From: Mycolicibacterium sp. YH-1
GTDB taxonomy: Bacteria; Actinomycetota; Actinomycetes; Mycobacteriales; Mycobacteriaceae
Reading direction: 5' to 3'
Assembly (NCBI RefSeq): GCF_022557175.1
Contig: NZ_CP092915.1
Span: 4,836,001-4,900,000 of the forward strand
DNA length: 64,000 nt
Shown: positions 9,035-18,324 of the stretch, in pieces
How positions within the stretch are numbered: the stretch's first letter is position 1
Layout: every line of letters starts with the position of its first letter
Notes under the pieces: model-generated
The model's database searches: none
Seen by the model: only the letters and a program-made list of their open reading frames with translations
What the model was told of the DNA's origin: nothing
Translations under genes and position numbers: made by a program

Positions 9035-10432
9035 ATGACCAACACCCTGCCGTCCAAGTCCGGCACCAAGCAGCGGCCGCGCCGCTCCGGTCCGGAGAGC
9101 GCCGTCGGCGTCCGCCAGCACAAGAGGACGCCGACCGACATCGGGCTGGCGCTACTCACACCCCTGTTGGGCCTTAGCTTCCTGGACCGCTACAACCTGC
9201 GCGCGCCGCTGAACCGCGGCCTGCGCTTCGGCGTGAAGACCAGCTTCTCCGCAGTGGGCGCCTCGACCCGGCAGTTCAAGCGGGTACAGGGCCTTGGCAA
9301 GCCGGCGACCCGACTGCGGCCCAGTGGCGCCGACTACTTCGACCTCACCCCCGACGACGATCAGAAGATGATCGTCGAGACCGTCGACGATTTCGCGGCC
9401 GAGATCCTGCGGCCAGCGGCCCACGACGCCGACGAGGCCGCCGCCTACCCGACCGACCTGATCGTCAAGGCCGCCGAACTCGGCATCACGGCGTTCCACG
9501 TCCCGGAGGAATTCGACGGCATCGCCGAACACCGCAGCACGGTGACCAACGCGCTGGTGGCCGAGGCGCTCGCCTACGGCGATATGGGTCTGGCGCTGCC
9601 GATTCTCGCTCCGGGCGGTGTGGCGTCGGCGCTGACGCACTGGGGCAGCGCCAATCAGCAGGCCACCTACCTGAAGGAGTTCTCGGGCGAGGACGTCCCG
9701 CAAGCGTGCGTGGCCATCGCCGAGCCGCATGCACTGTTCGATCCCACCGCGCTGAAGACCACCGCTGTGCGCACCCCCAGCGGTTACCGCTTGTCGGGCG
9801 TGAAGTCGCTGGTGCCCGCCGCCGCCGACGCCGAGATCTTCATCATCGCAGCCCAACTCAACGGTAAGCCAACCCTTTTCATCGTCGAGTCCGCCTCACA
9901 GGGCCTGACCGTCAAGGCCGACCCGAGCATGGGCGTGCGCGCCGCAGCGCTGGGCCGGATCGAGCTCGACAACGTCGCCGTGCCGCTGCACAACCGCCTC
10001 GGCGAGGACGACGCATCCGACTCCGACTACTCCGAGGCGATCGCGCTGGCCCGCCTGGGCTGGGCCGCGCTGGCGGTCGGCACATCGCACGCCGTACTCG
10101 ACTACGTGGTGCCCTACGTCAAGGAGCGCGAGGCCTTCGGTGAGCCGGTGGCCCACCGCCAGTCGGTGGCGTTCATGTGCGCCAACATCGCGATCGAACT
10201 CGACGGCCTGCGCCTGATCACCTGGCGCGGCGCCGCCCGCGCCGAGCAGGGCCTGTCGTTCGCGCGAGAAGCCGCCCTGGCCAAGAAGTTCGGTGCCGAC
10301 AAGGCCATGCAGATCGGCCTCGATGGCGTTCAGTTGCTCGGTGGCCACGGCTTCACAAAGGAACATCCCGTCGAACGCTGGTATCGCGACCTTCGCGTGC
10401 TTGGCGTCGCCGAGGGCGTCGTAGTCCTCTAA
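9035..10432 (+). CDS. fadE24: Acyl-CoA dehydrogenase FadE24
   Basis: A 465-residue FAD-dependent acyl-CoA dehydrogenase family protein. Residues 1-100 form a basic, FadE24-specific extension, followed by the ACAD N-terminal helical, middle beta (AIAEPHALFDPTAL region) and C-terminal helical domains (GGHGFTKEHPVERWYRDLR at the end). The open frame extends to 8894, inside hisN, but ATG 9035 matches the family length (M. tuberculosis about 468). It is paired with fadE23 31 bases downstream, and the two probably form a heteromeric enzyme, as other mycobacterial FadE pairs do (inference). In M. tuberculosis fadE24/fadE23 are known as isoniazid-induced genes. The 22-bp palindrome at 8974 is the likely control site. 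Confidence 0.93.
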   Translation: MTNTLPSKSGTKQRPRRSGPESAVGVRQHKRTPTDIGLALLTPLLGLSFLDRYNLRAPLNRGLRFGVKTSFSAVGASTRQFKRVQGLGKPATRLRPSGADYFDLTPDDDQKMIVETVDDFAAEILRPAAHDADEAAAYPTDLIVKAAELGITAFHVPEEFDGIAEHRSTVTNALVAEALAYGDMGLALPILAPGGVASALTHWGSANQQATYLKEFSGEDVPQACVAIAEPHALFDPTALKTTAVRTPSGYRLSGVKSLVPAAADAEIFIIAAQLNGKPTLFIVESASQGLTVKADPSMGVRAAALGRIELDNVAVPLHNRLGEDDASDSDYSEAIALARLGWAALAVGTSHAVLDYVVPYVKEREAFGEPVAHRQSVAFMCANIAIELDGLRLITWRGAARAEQGLSFAREAALAKKFGADKAMQIGLDGVQLLGGHGFTKEHPVERWYRDLRVLGVAEGVVVL

Positions 10433-10463
10433 CGGTGCGTGAGAAGAAGAACGGATAATCGAC

Positions 10464-11672
10464 ATGGCAATCAATCTGGAAATGCCGAAGAAGCTCCAGG
10501 CCGTCATCGACAAGGGCCACGCCGGAGCCGCCGAGATGCTGCGCCCGATCTCGCGTAAGTACGACCTCGCCGAGCACGCCTACCCCGTCGAGTTGGACAC
10601 GCTGGCCGACCTCTTCGAGGGCATGTCGGAGGCCAAGACCATCTCGTTCGCCGGAGCGGAGGCGTTCCGGGCGACCGACGGACCACAGGGAAACATCAAC
10701 GGCGGCAACATGTCCGCAGTGCTCAACGTGATCGAGGTCAGTTGGGGCGACGTCGCTCTGATGCTGTCCGTGCCCTACCAGGGCCTCGGCAACGCGGCGA
10801 TCTCCGGCGTGGCGACCGACGAGCAGCTCGAACGCCTCGGCAAGGTGTGGGCCGCGATGGCCATCACCGAGCCGAGCTTCGGCTCGGACTCGGCAGCGGT
10901 GTCCACGACGGCCAAGCTCGATGGTGACGAGTACGTCATCAACGGCGAGAAGATCTTCGTCACCGCCGGTTCGCGCGCCTCCCACATCGTCGTCTGGGCC
11001 ACGTTGGACAAGTCCAAGGGCAGGGCTGCGATCAAGTCATTCATCGTGCCGCGTGAGCACCCAGGGGTCACGGTCGAGCGCCTCGAGCACAAGCTCGGTA
11101 TCAAGGCCTCCGACACCGCCGTCATTCGCTTCGACAATGCCCGCATCCCAAGGGAGAACCTCCTGGGAGACCCGGAGATCCACGTGGACAAGGGTTTTGC
11201 CGGCGTCATGGAGACGTTCGACAACACCCGTCCGATCGTGGCCGCCATGGCCGTCGGCATCGCACGTGCCGCCCTGGAGGAGCTGCGGAAGATCCTGACC
11301 GACGCAGGCGTCGAGATCTCCTACGACAAGCCCGCTCACTCCCAGAACGCCGCGGCCGCGGAGTTCCTGCGAATGGAGGCCGACTGGGAGGCCGGATACC
11401 TGCTGACCATGAAGTCGGCGTGGCAGGCGGACAACAGGATTCCGAACTCCAAGGAGGCGTCGATGGGCAAGGCCAAGTCCGCCCGCGTCGCCAGTGACAT
11501 CACGCTGAAGACCGTCGAGCTGGCGGGCACCGCGGGCTACTCCGAGGAGACGCTGCTCGAGAAGTGGGCCCGCGACAGCAAGATCCTCGACATCTTCGAG
11601 GGCACTCAACAGATCCAGCAGCTCGTGATTGCCCGCCGGCTGCTGGGGCTGTCATCGGCCGAACTGAAGTAG
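10464..11672 (+). CDS. fadE23: Acyl-CoA dehydrogenase FadE23
   Basis: A 402-residue ACAD-fold protein. The substrate/FAD-contact block AITEPSFGSDSAAV is near 134-147 and the C-terminal FAD segment DIFEGTQQIQQLVIARRLLGL near 373-393. Length and position match M. tuberculosis Rv3140. It follows fadE24 by 31 bases and precedes fadB4 by 36, forming one transcription unit. The exact acyl substrate is not known. Confidence 0.94.
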   Translation: MAINLEMPKKLQAVIDKGHAGAAEMLRPISRKYDLAEHAYPVELDTLADLFEGMSEAKTISFAGAEAFRATDGPQGNINGGNMSAVLNVIEVSWGDVALMLSVPYQGLGNAAISGVATDEQLERLGKVWAAMAITEPSFGSDSAAVSTTAKLDGDEYVINGEKIFVTAGSRASHIVVWATLDKSKGRAAIKSFIVPREHPGVTVERLEHKLGIKASDTAVIRFDNARIPRENLLGDPEIHVDKGFAGVMETFDNTRPIVAAMAVGIARAALEELRKILTDAGVEISYDKPAHSQNAAAAEFLRMEADWEAGYLLTMKSAWQADNRIPNSKEASMGKAKSARVASDITLKTVELAGTAGYSEETLLEKWARDSKILDIFEGTQQIQQLVIARRLLGLSSAELK

Positions 11673-11708
11673 GAGACCTCACAAGCCCGACGCGCTAGCG
11701 TCGGTGAA

Positions 11709-12707
11709 ATGAACTCCTTCCACGCACTCCTAGCGCGCCAGGACGGCGATCAGATCGTCACGGCAGTCGAGACATTGGAGCCCGCCGACCTACCCCCGGG
11801 CGACGTCACCATCCGGGTGGCGTACTCCAGCGTGAACTTCAAGGACGCACTGGCCGTCACGCCCAAGGGTGGTGTGGTGCGGGAGTACCCGATCGTCCCG
11901 GGCATCGACCTGGCCGGTGAGGTGATCGAGTCCCAGTCGCAGGAGTTCGCCCCCGGCGATCAGGTGCTGGCCCACGGCTACGACATCGGCACGGGCCGCC
12001 ACGGCGGGTACGCCGAGATCGCCCGGGTCCCGGCCGACCAGGTGGTCCGTCTGGGCGCTCTGAGCGCACAGGACGCCATGGCGATCGGCACGGCCGGATT
12101 CACTGCGGCAATGAGCGTGCAGGCCCTCATCGCGCGCGGTATCACCCCGGGCGACGGTCCCATCCTGGTCACCGGCGCCACTGGCGGTGTCGGCTCGGTG
12201 GCCATTGACCTCCTTGCAGCCACCGGCTACACCGTCGTCGCGTCCACCGGCAAGCCCGACGCCACCGACCATCTGAAGCAGCTCGGCGCGTCCGCGGTGA
12301 TCGGGCGCCTGCCCGAGGATCCCGACGCCACGCCGCGACCCCTTGGCCGGACGAAGTGGGCCGCGGCGGTGGACTGCGTGGGCGGTGCGACCCTGGCCGA
12401 CGTGCTGAGCACGATCTCCTATGGCGGCGCCGTGGCCGCCAGCGGCCTGACCGGTGGCCCCGCACTGAACACCACCGTGATGCCGTTCATCCTGCGCGGT
12501 GTCGCCCTTCTCGGTATCGACTCGGTGCAGCTACCCATCGAACCGCGCCGGGAGCTGTGGCGCCGACTTGGCGCCGCGCTGCGGCCACGTCACCTCGCGG
12601 AGGTGTCCCACATCGTCGACGTCAAGGATGTGGTTCCGGTGATCGATGACGTCCGCGCGGGCCGCCACTCTGGTCGGGCCGTCGTGCGGGTGGCCGGCGG
12701 CTTCTGA
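11709..12707 (+). CDS. fadB4: Zinc-independent MDR quinone oxidoreductase / acrylyl-CoA-reductase-like FadB4
   Basis: A 332-residue medium-chain dehydrogenase/reductase of the YhdH/AcuI type. The GroES-like N-terminal domain (YSSVNFKDALAVTPKGG near 39-55) lacks zinc ligands, and the Rossmann motif VTGATGGVGSVAIDLL sits near 154-169. Known YhdH/AcuI enzymes reduce acrylyl-CoA or quinone-like acceptors with NADPH. Position after fadE24-fadE23 identifies it as FadB4 (Rv3141), although it is not a classical FadB hydratase. The operon ends at the strong terminator 33 bases downstream. Confidence 0.9.
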   Translation: MNSFHALLARQDGDQIVTAVETLEPADLPPGDVTIRVAYSSVNFKDALAVTPKGGVVREYPIVPGIDLAGEVIESQSQEFAPGDQVLAHGYDIGTGRHGGYAEIARVPADQVVRLGALSAQDAMAIGTAGFTAAMSVQALIARGITPGDGPILVTGATGGVGSVAIDLLAATGYTVVASTGKPDATDHLKQLGASAVIGRLPEDPDATPRPLGRTKWAAAVDCVGGATLADVLSTISYGGAVAASGLTGGPALNTTVMPFILRGVALLGIDSVQLPIEPRRELWRRLGAALRPRHLAEVSHIVDVKDVVPVIDDVRAGRHSGRAVVRVAGGF

Positions 12708-12739
12708 CCGCCCACGCCGAACGACGCGTCACGCCAACG

Positions 12740-12790
12740 AAAACGGCACCGATGCCGACACCCGGAGGTGTCATGCATCGGTGCCGTTTT
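12740..12790. terminator. Long bidirectional hairpin terminator between fadB4 and the antigen 85 gene
   Basis: The arms at 12740-12755 (AAAACGGCACCGATGC) and 12775-12790 are perfect reverse complements, and the inner bases GACACC/GGTGTC extend the stem around a CGGA loop. An A-run on one side and a T-run on the other give both strands a U-tract. It separates two convergent genes. Confidence 0.92.
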
Positions 12791-12816
12791 ACGAGCTAAG
12801 CCGTTTTACGAGCTGA

Positions 12817-13797
<981 letters not shown>

Positions 13798-14080
13798 CTA
13801 TCAAATTCCCATTCAGTCCCGGTTACGTGGTAACCCGTGCATTCTATGATCGGTTTGATCGCGCACCCCGCCGCTTTTGTTACTCCCGCGGCAGCGCCCG
13901 CTCCACCCAACCATAGTGGTGGGAGAGCGGACCAGAAGAATTCAGTTGTACTGGGCAGTAAAACACGTCGGACGTACCTCCTGAAAGTTAGGGAAGGTCC
14001 GCGCCGCCCATTCGTAACGGCTATCACTCGGTGACGCGAGCGTCAGTTGACGTGCACATTCGACCCGTAGGCTGCTGCTC

Positions 14081-14659
14081 GTGGCGACTTCTCGCGGCGT
14101 TTCCGGCAGCAAGGGGGCGAGCCGGCTCAGCATCGACGACTGGGTCCAGGCGGGTTTTGTGATTCTCGCCGAGGACGGGATCAAGGCGCTCAAGATCGAC
14201 CGGCTCTGCGCGCGTCTCGGAGTCACCAAGGGCAGCTTCTACTGGCATTTCGACGGCATGCCCAGTTATCGCGCCGCTCTCGTCGAGTCGTGGGGCCAGC
14301 TGCGCGACGAAGATCGGCGCACGTTCGACGACATGGATGACCTCACACCCGCCGACCGGCTCTCCCAGATGATGGCGTCGCTGGTCAGCCCTCGGCACTG
14401 GACCCTGGAGCGCGCCATGCGCGAATGGGCACGGTCGGATGAGGCGGTCGCGACCAGCGTGCGCTCATCTGACCGCCGGGTCGTGGAGGCGGTGCGCCGG
14501 ACGTTCCTGGAGTACGGCTTCGACGCCGAGGAGGCCGACCTGCGCGCCAACGTGGTCTTCGCGGCCGGAATCGGCTTTCTGCATCTGTCCGGGGCGACGC
14601 CCGGCGCGATGGATGCCGTTCGCCGCGAGCGATTCGTCGAGCTGATGCTCGCGCGCTGA
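14081..14659 (+). CDS. TetR family transcriptional regulator
   Basis: A 192-residue repressor. The N-terminal helix-turn-helix covers about 37-56, with the recognition part GVTKGSFYWHFDGM; the rest is a helical ligand/dimer domain. The start is GTG 14081. Upstream are TTGACG (14047-14052) and TAGGCT (14068-14073, spacer 15), placing the -10 only seven bases before the GTG, so the mRNA may be leaderless. CGTCA-GT-TGACG at 14041-14052 overlaps the -35 and could be an autoregulatory site. It probably controls the oxidase gene 50 bases downstream through the inverted repeat at 14680. Confidence 0.88.
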   Translation: MATSRGVSGSKGASRLSIDDWVQAGFVILAEDGIKALKIDRLCARLGVTKGSFYWHFDGMPSYRAALVESWGQLRDEDRRTFDDMDDLTPADRLSQMMASLVSPRHWTLERAMREWARSDEAVATSVRSSDRRVVEAVRRTFLEYGFDAEEADLRANVVFAAGIGFLHLSGATPGAMDAVRRERFVELMLAR

Positions 14660-14679
14660 GAGCCAGCCGCTCACAGCTT

Positions 14680-14697
14680 CCATACTAAAAAGTATGG
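14680..14697. promoter_or_regulatory. Inverted repeat before the ACAD-fold oxidase gene (putative TetR operator)
   Basis: CCATACT and AGTATGG flank an AAAA centre. The site lies 12 bases before the ATG at 14710, in the 50-base gap after the TetR gene. AT-rich symmetrical sites of this size are typical TetR operators. Confidence 0.55.
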
Positions 14698-14709
14698 TAC
14701 TTTCGGCGC

Positions 14710-15867
14710 ATGGACAGCGCCATCACCGATGAGTTCGTCGAACGGCTGGCCGAACGCGCCCGCCACGCCGAGGACATCCGCAGACTCCCGGACGACACTC
14801 TGACCGATCTGGCCGCATCGGGTTTCACCGAACTTCTGGTCCCCAAGCGGTTCGGCGGCGAGCAGGCGGCCTTCCCGGAGATCCTCGATCCCGTCCGGCG
14901 TATGGCGCACGGCTGCACCTCCAGCGCCTGGACGATCGGCTTCTACGCCCTGCACAACTGGATGCTGGCCCTGTTCGGCGAGCAGGCTCAGCAGGAGGCG
15001 TTCTCCGACCGTCCGTTCCTGGCCCCCGCTCCCCTGGCCCCGACGGGCCGCGGCGTCCCCGTCGATGGCGGCATCCGACTCACGGGCAAGTGGTCATGGG
15101 CCACCGGCGTGATGCACGGCAACTGGATCATGGTGGGCTGCCTGTGCGACGCCCCCGATGAGCCAGCCGGCATCTATCCCGCCATGGCTCTGGTGCCCAT
15201 CTCGGAGATCGTCGTCGAGGACGTCTGGCACACCGACGGGATGTGTGCCACCGGATCCAACGACGCGGTCATCAACGACGTCTTCGTGCCCGAGCACCGC
15301 CTGGTGCGCGTCATCGACATCTACCGCGGCACCGCACCCGGTGCGGGCCTGCACGACTCGGCGACCTACCGCTGGCCCATGGTGCCCGCGCTGGCCCTTC
15401 TGGCGGCGATGCCCGCGTTGGGTAGCGCCGAGCGTGTCACCGAGCTGTACGCCGAACGGGTCGCGCAGCGCGTCCTGGCCTACGAGGGCGTGATGCAGAG
15501 GGACAAGCCCATCGCCCAGGCCCGCCTCGCCGAGGCCAAGGTGCGGCTGCGCGCTCTGCACGGCCTGCTCGATGACACCGTCGGCCAGATAGAGACAATC
15601 GTCGCCAGCGGCGATGAGGTGCCCCAGCCGGTGCGCGGCGACGCCCGGATGGCCGCCGCCCACATCGTGCACGAGTCACGCGCCGTGATCGCGATGCTCT
15701 TCGAGGCCTCTGGGGCCAGCGTGCACTTCCTGGACAGTCCCCTGCAGCGATTCAAGCGCGACGTTGACGTCCTCTCGGGCCACGTGGTGTTCGACTACGA
15801 CACCAGCCGCGAACTGGCCGGCGCGCTGAGCCTGGGCATGAAGATTCCGCGAACGGCGATGGTGTGA
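14710..15867 (+). CDS. Acyl-CoA-dehydrogenase-fold flavoprotein (flavin monooxygenase/oxidase type)
   Basis: A 385-residue protein of the ACAD superfamily branch that includes HsaA-type two-component flavin monooxygenases and pigment-hydroxylase-like proteins. It has the N-terminal helical block (LVPKRFGGEQAAF, about 44-56), a GKWSWATGVMHGNWIMVG stretch in the middle domain and a C-terminal ACAD-like helical domain with HVVFDYDTS near the end. It lacks the acyl-CoA-dehydrogenase C-terminal FEGT-type signature seen in fadE23, which favours hydroxylase or oxidase activity on a non-CoA substrate. It is controlled, by position, by the TetR upstream. Confidence 0.75.
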   Translation: MDSAITDEFVERLAERARHAEDIRRLPDDTLTDLAASGFTELLVPKRFGGEQAAFPEILDPVRRMAHGCTSSAWTIGFYALHNWMLALFGEQAQQEAFSDRPFLAPAPLAPTGRGVPVDGGIRLTGKWSWATGVMHGNWIMVGCLCDAPDEPAGIYPAMALVPISEIVVEDVWHTDGMCATGSNDAVINDVFVPEHRLVRVIDIYRGTAPGAGLHDSATYRWPMVPALALLAAMPALGSAERVTELYAERVAQRVLAYEGVMQRDKPIAQARLAEAKVRLRALHGLLDDTVGQIETIVASGDEVPQPVRGDARMAAAHIVHESRAVIAMLFEASGASVHFLDSPLQRFKRDVDVLSGHVVFDYDTSRELAGALSLGMKIPRTAMV

Positions 15868-15893
15868 CCCTCGGACGCAGTGGAATGGGAGAC

Positions 15894-16274
15894 ATGCCAA
15901 GCGCCGCCGTGACCCAGTTCTTCCAGAAGCGGATCGCCAACCCCGTGATGCGACACATCCCGACGCAGACGCTGCTCGAGACCGTCGGCCGCAAGTCCGG
16001 CGAGCCCCGCCGCACTCCACTGGGAGGCAAGCGGATCGACAAGCAGTTCTGGTTCGTGTCGGAGTTCGGCGAGCAATCCCAGTACATGCGCAACATCGCG
16101 GCCAACCCGCGTGTACGCGTGCGCCTGCGCGGTCGGTGGCACAGCGGCACAGCGCATCTGGTGCCCGATGACGACCCGCATGCGCGGCTTCGAGAACTAC
16201 CGCAGTTCAACAGCTTCGGTGTCCGCACGTTCGGGACGAATCTGCTGACCGTGCGCGTCGACCTCGACAGCTAG
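15894..16274 (+). CDS. Deazaflavin (F420)-dependent nitroreductase family protein
   Basis: A 126-residue split-beta-barrel protein of the Ddn/DUF385 family. Diagnostic pieces are LLETVGRKSGEPRRTPL (about 24-40) and NIAANPRVRVRLRGRWHSG (about 63-81), the usual F420-contact regions. Family members reduce quinones or nitro compounds with F420H2. Possible starts in frame are GTG 15864 (a 4-nt overlap with the upstream gene), ATG 15885 and ATG 15894; I chose the last because GGGAG lies directly before it. It probably supplies or consumes redox equivalents with the upstream oxidase (inference). Confidence 0.78.
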   Translation: MPSAAVTQFFQKRIANPVMRHIPTQTLLETVGRKSGEPRRTPLGGKRIDKQFWFVSEFGEQSQYMRNIAANPRVRVRLRGRWHSGTAHLVPDDDPHARLRELPQFNSFGVRTFGTNLLTVRVDLDS

Positions 16275-16295
16275 GTCAGGTCGATCTCGGCAGTT

Positions 16296-16667
16296 TCAGG
16301 CGTTTTCGTCGGCCTTGGTGTCAGCACGACGATCGTCGATGGTGCGGTGAAGCTCAGCGTTGTCGGCCTGAGCGTCCGCGAGTTGGTCTTCCAAGACGAC
16401 GATGCGACACGCCGCCTCGAGGCCCGTGCCATGGTCCACCAGTTCGCGGACCCTCGCCGCGATCCTGAGTTGCTGACGGGAGTAACGGCGGTGCCCGCCC
16501 TCCGAACGTTGCGGTGTGATCAATTTCGCCTCATCGAGGCTTCTCAGAAATCCTGGCGTCGTGCCGAGAATCTGAGCGGCGCTACCCATGCTGTAAGCCG
16601 GGTAGCTCTCGTCATCGAACCTCTCGTCGGCGCTACCTTCAGTCGAGCTGTCTTTCGTTTCTCCCAC
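16296..16667 (-). CDS. MerR family regulator
   Basis: The DNA-binding domain is a winged helix of MerR/HspR type: YSMGSAAQILGTTPGFLR, then GGHRRYSRQQL. A coiled coil follows (VLEDQLADAQADNAELHRTIDD). The frame is open back to 16811, but that stretch contains a GC-rich hairpin. GTG 16665-16667, preceded by GAAGG, gives a 123-residue protein with the HTH near residue 25, which I prefer. No cysteines for metal or thiol sensing are visible in the C-terminal part, so the signal is unknown. Upstream lie a hairpin with a U-run on this strand and an array of GTACTGCAC repeats, which may be its own operator. Confidence 0.78.
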   Translation of the reverse strand: MGETKDSSTEGSADERFDDESYPAYSMGSAAQILGTTPGFLRSLDEAKLITPQRSEGGHRRYSRQQLRIAARVRELVDHGTGLEAACRIVVLEDQLADAQADNAELHRTIDDRRADTKADENA

Positions 16668-16703
16668 AACACCTTCAATACCCCGGCACCCCTCAAAAAG
16701 TGA

Positions 16704-16749
16704 AGGGCCGGCGGCCCGGGGCAACAAACGCACCGGGGCCGCCGGCCCT
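16704..16749 (-). terminator. GC-rich hairpin with U-run in the leader of the MerR gene
   Basis: The arms 16704-16717 (AGGGCCGGCGGCCC) and 16736-16749 are perfect complements. On the minus strand the hairpin is followed within four bases by TTTTT. It stands 37 bases before the preferred MerR start, so it is either an attenuator in the leader or the terminator of a short upstream RNA. On the plus strand there is no T-run. Confidence 0.7.
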
Positions 16750-16865
16750 GAGGAGTGATTACTACCATCCATCTGTTCTGCTGATGAAAGTGCTGCATCG
16801 ACCCAACACACTCAAACGATCACGGGCGATACAGCAGGTATGCGACTCCTCCCTTCTTCCAACTT

Positions 16866-16937
16866 GTACTGCACTAGCCGGTACTGCACTTGCTTGTACT
16901 GCTGGTACTTCACTTGCTAGTACTGCGTGTACTGCAC
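16866..16937. repeat. Array of six GTACTGCAC-like direct repeats
   Basis: Copies start at 16866, 16881, 16896, 16905, 16920 and 16929. Three are exact GTACTGCAC, one is GTACTTCAC and two are cut to GTACTGC. Spacings are 15, 15, 9, 15 and 9 bases, and the 15-base units end in TTGCT(T/A). The array lies in the 553-base gap between the MerR gene and the plus-strand operon at 17221. The even spacing and short unit look like a cluster of protein-binding sites, not a CRISPR. Confidence 0.85.
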
Positions 16938-17157
16938 CTACAGACGGTCCGACGACAACGCCCCACATGTCTTGGGCGCGAGGACCGTCACCTTGTCATG
17001 CGCTCCGCGGGTAGTTCACCTCCCGCGCCATCACACTCTCTTGGTTACGAGACATAACTTAACTGGCCCAGATCCGAATGTCTACCCCAGCCAAGGGAGA
17101 TTTTCTGTGCTGGGCTCCGACACCTCCGGGCGGCACGGCGACGTCAGGATCAAACCA

Positions 17158-17198
17158 TTGACACCGTCACATAAGTAAAACTAAAGTCACTTTTAGTT
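17158..17198 (+). promoter_or_regulatory. Promoter with overlapping inverted repeat for the 17221-24852 operon
   Basis: TTGACA at 17158-17163 is a consensus -35. Seventeen bases on, CTAAAG (17181) would be the -10. A near-perfect inverted repeat (AACTAAAGT-C-ACTTTTAGTT, 17179-17198, one base longer in one arm) covers it, as expected for a repressor site. GAGGAG precedes the ATG at 17221. The TetR at 21664 in the same operon is the obvious candidate regulator. Confidence 0.6.
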
Positions 17199-17220
17199 AC
17201 CGCTTCATGAGGAGTTGACG

Positions 17221-18324
17221 ATGGAATCGTTCGTGCACCTGCGCAAGGGCAACACCCCGCGGCGACTGCATGCGGACCTCAACGGCCTGAAGGATGACGA
17301 ACTCGGCCGCGCCGGGTTCACTGGCCGCACCGCAAACATGTTCCGGCGCAACGACCCAACCGCCTATCGGTCGGTCGGTCCGTTGCGCCCGCTCGACGTG
17401 TTGTCCAGTGAGCTCAAACCCAGCGACGCCACCGATGCACACGGCGGTCCGCTGCTGATGTTCTCCAACGCCGACTGCCTCGTGCTGCTGTCTCGCCGCA
17501 GCCAGGAGATGCCGTTCTGCGTGCGCTACGTCGACGGTGATGTGTTGGCCTTCGTGCACACGGGGGCCGGCTTGCTGGAGACCGAGTTCGGCCCCCTGCG
17601 CTACCGCGCGGGCGACTGGGTCTACATCCCCAAGGCGTGCACATGGCGCCAGATCCCCGACCAGGAGAGCACCTGGCTGATGATCCAGGCGACCGACGAG
17701 TTCCGGGTCCCGCCGGCCGGCTACCTGGGCAGGCACTTCCCGTTCGATCCGTCGCAGGCCGTCATTCCCGATCCCGCGCCCATCGACGACGGCGTCGGTC
17801 CGCAGGTCGACGGCGAGTACGAGGTCCGGCTGATTCATGACGGCGGCCCGACAACGCTGTACTACCAACATCATCCGCTCGACGTCGAGGGGTGGCGTGG
17901 AGACAACTTTCCCTTCACCTTCAACATCGACGACTACAACGTCATCACCTCCGACAGTGTCCACCTACCGCCGACCGTGCACCTGTTCATGGAGGCGACC
18001 GGCGTCTACATCATGAACTTCCTGCCCAAGCCCGCCGAGGGCGTCGCGGGAACCGAGCGCACCCCCTGGTACCACCGCAATGTCGACTACGACGAGATCG
18101 CGTTCTTCCACTCCGGCTCGCTATACGGCATCCCGATGCCACCCGGACTGGTTTCGCATGCGCCACAGGGGGTTCACCACGGCGCACCCGAGAAGGCACG
18201 TGAACGAGCTCGCCGCAAGTTCGACGACTACGACCGAGTGGACTGGTCGGTGATCGCGATCGACACGAGGCGTCGACTCATCCCATCCGAAGAGGTTCTG
18301 GCCAACGATCTGGGGCAGCACTAG
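17221..18324 (+). CDS. Homogentisate 1,2-dioxygenase family protein
   Basis: A 367-residue cupin-type iron dioxygenase relative. In homogentisate dioxygenase, Fe is held by His, Glu and His; the matching residues here appear to be His285 and Glu292 (in YHRNVDYDEIAFFHSG) and His319 or His320 (PQGVHHG). The long block PLDVEGWRGDNFPFTFNIDD is also typical. It is shorter than classical enzymes (about 435-445 residues), and no maleylacetoacetate isomerase or fumarylacetoacetase gene is near, so the ring substrate may differ from homogentisate. It is first in an operon and overlaps the next gene by one base. Confidence 0.82.
   Translation: MESFVHLRKGNTPRRLHADLNGLKDDELGRAGFTGRTANMFRRNDPTAYRSVGPLRPLDVLSSELKPSDATDAHGGPLLMFSNADCLVLLSRRSQEMPFCVRYVDGDVLAFVHTGAGLLETEFGPLRYRAGDWVYIPKACTWRQIPDQESTWLMIQATDEFRVPPAGYLGRHFPFDPSQAVIPDPAPIDDGVGPQVDGEYEVRLIHDGGPTTLYYQHHPLDVEGWRGDNFPFTFNIDDYNVITSDSVHLPPTVHLFMEATGVYIMNFLPKPAEGVAGTERTPWYHRNVDYDEIAFFHSGSLYGIPMPPGLVSHAPQGVHHGAPEKARERARRKFDDYDRVDWSVIAIDTRRRLIPSEEVLANDLGQH

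Noticed and set aside
16866..16937. The short repeat array as a CRISPR
   Set aside because: Units are only 7-9 bases with 0-6-base gaps, there are no unique spacers of normal size and no cas genes.
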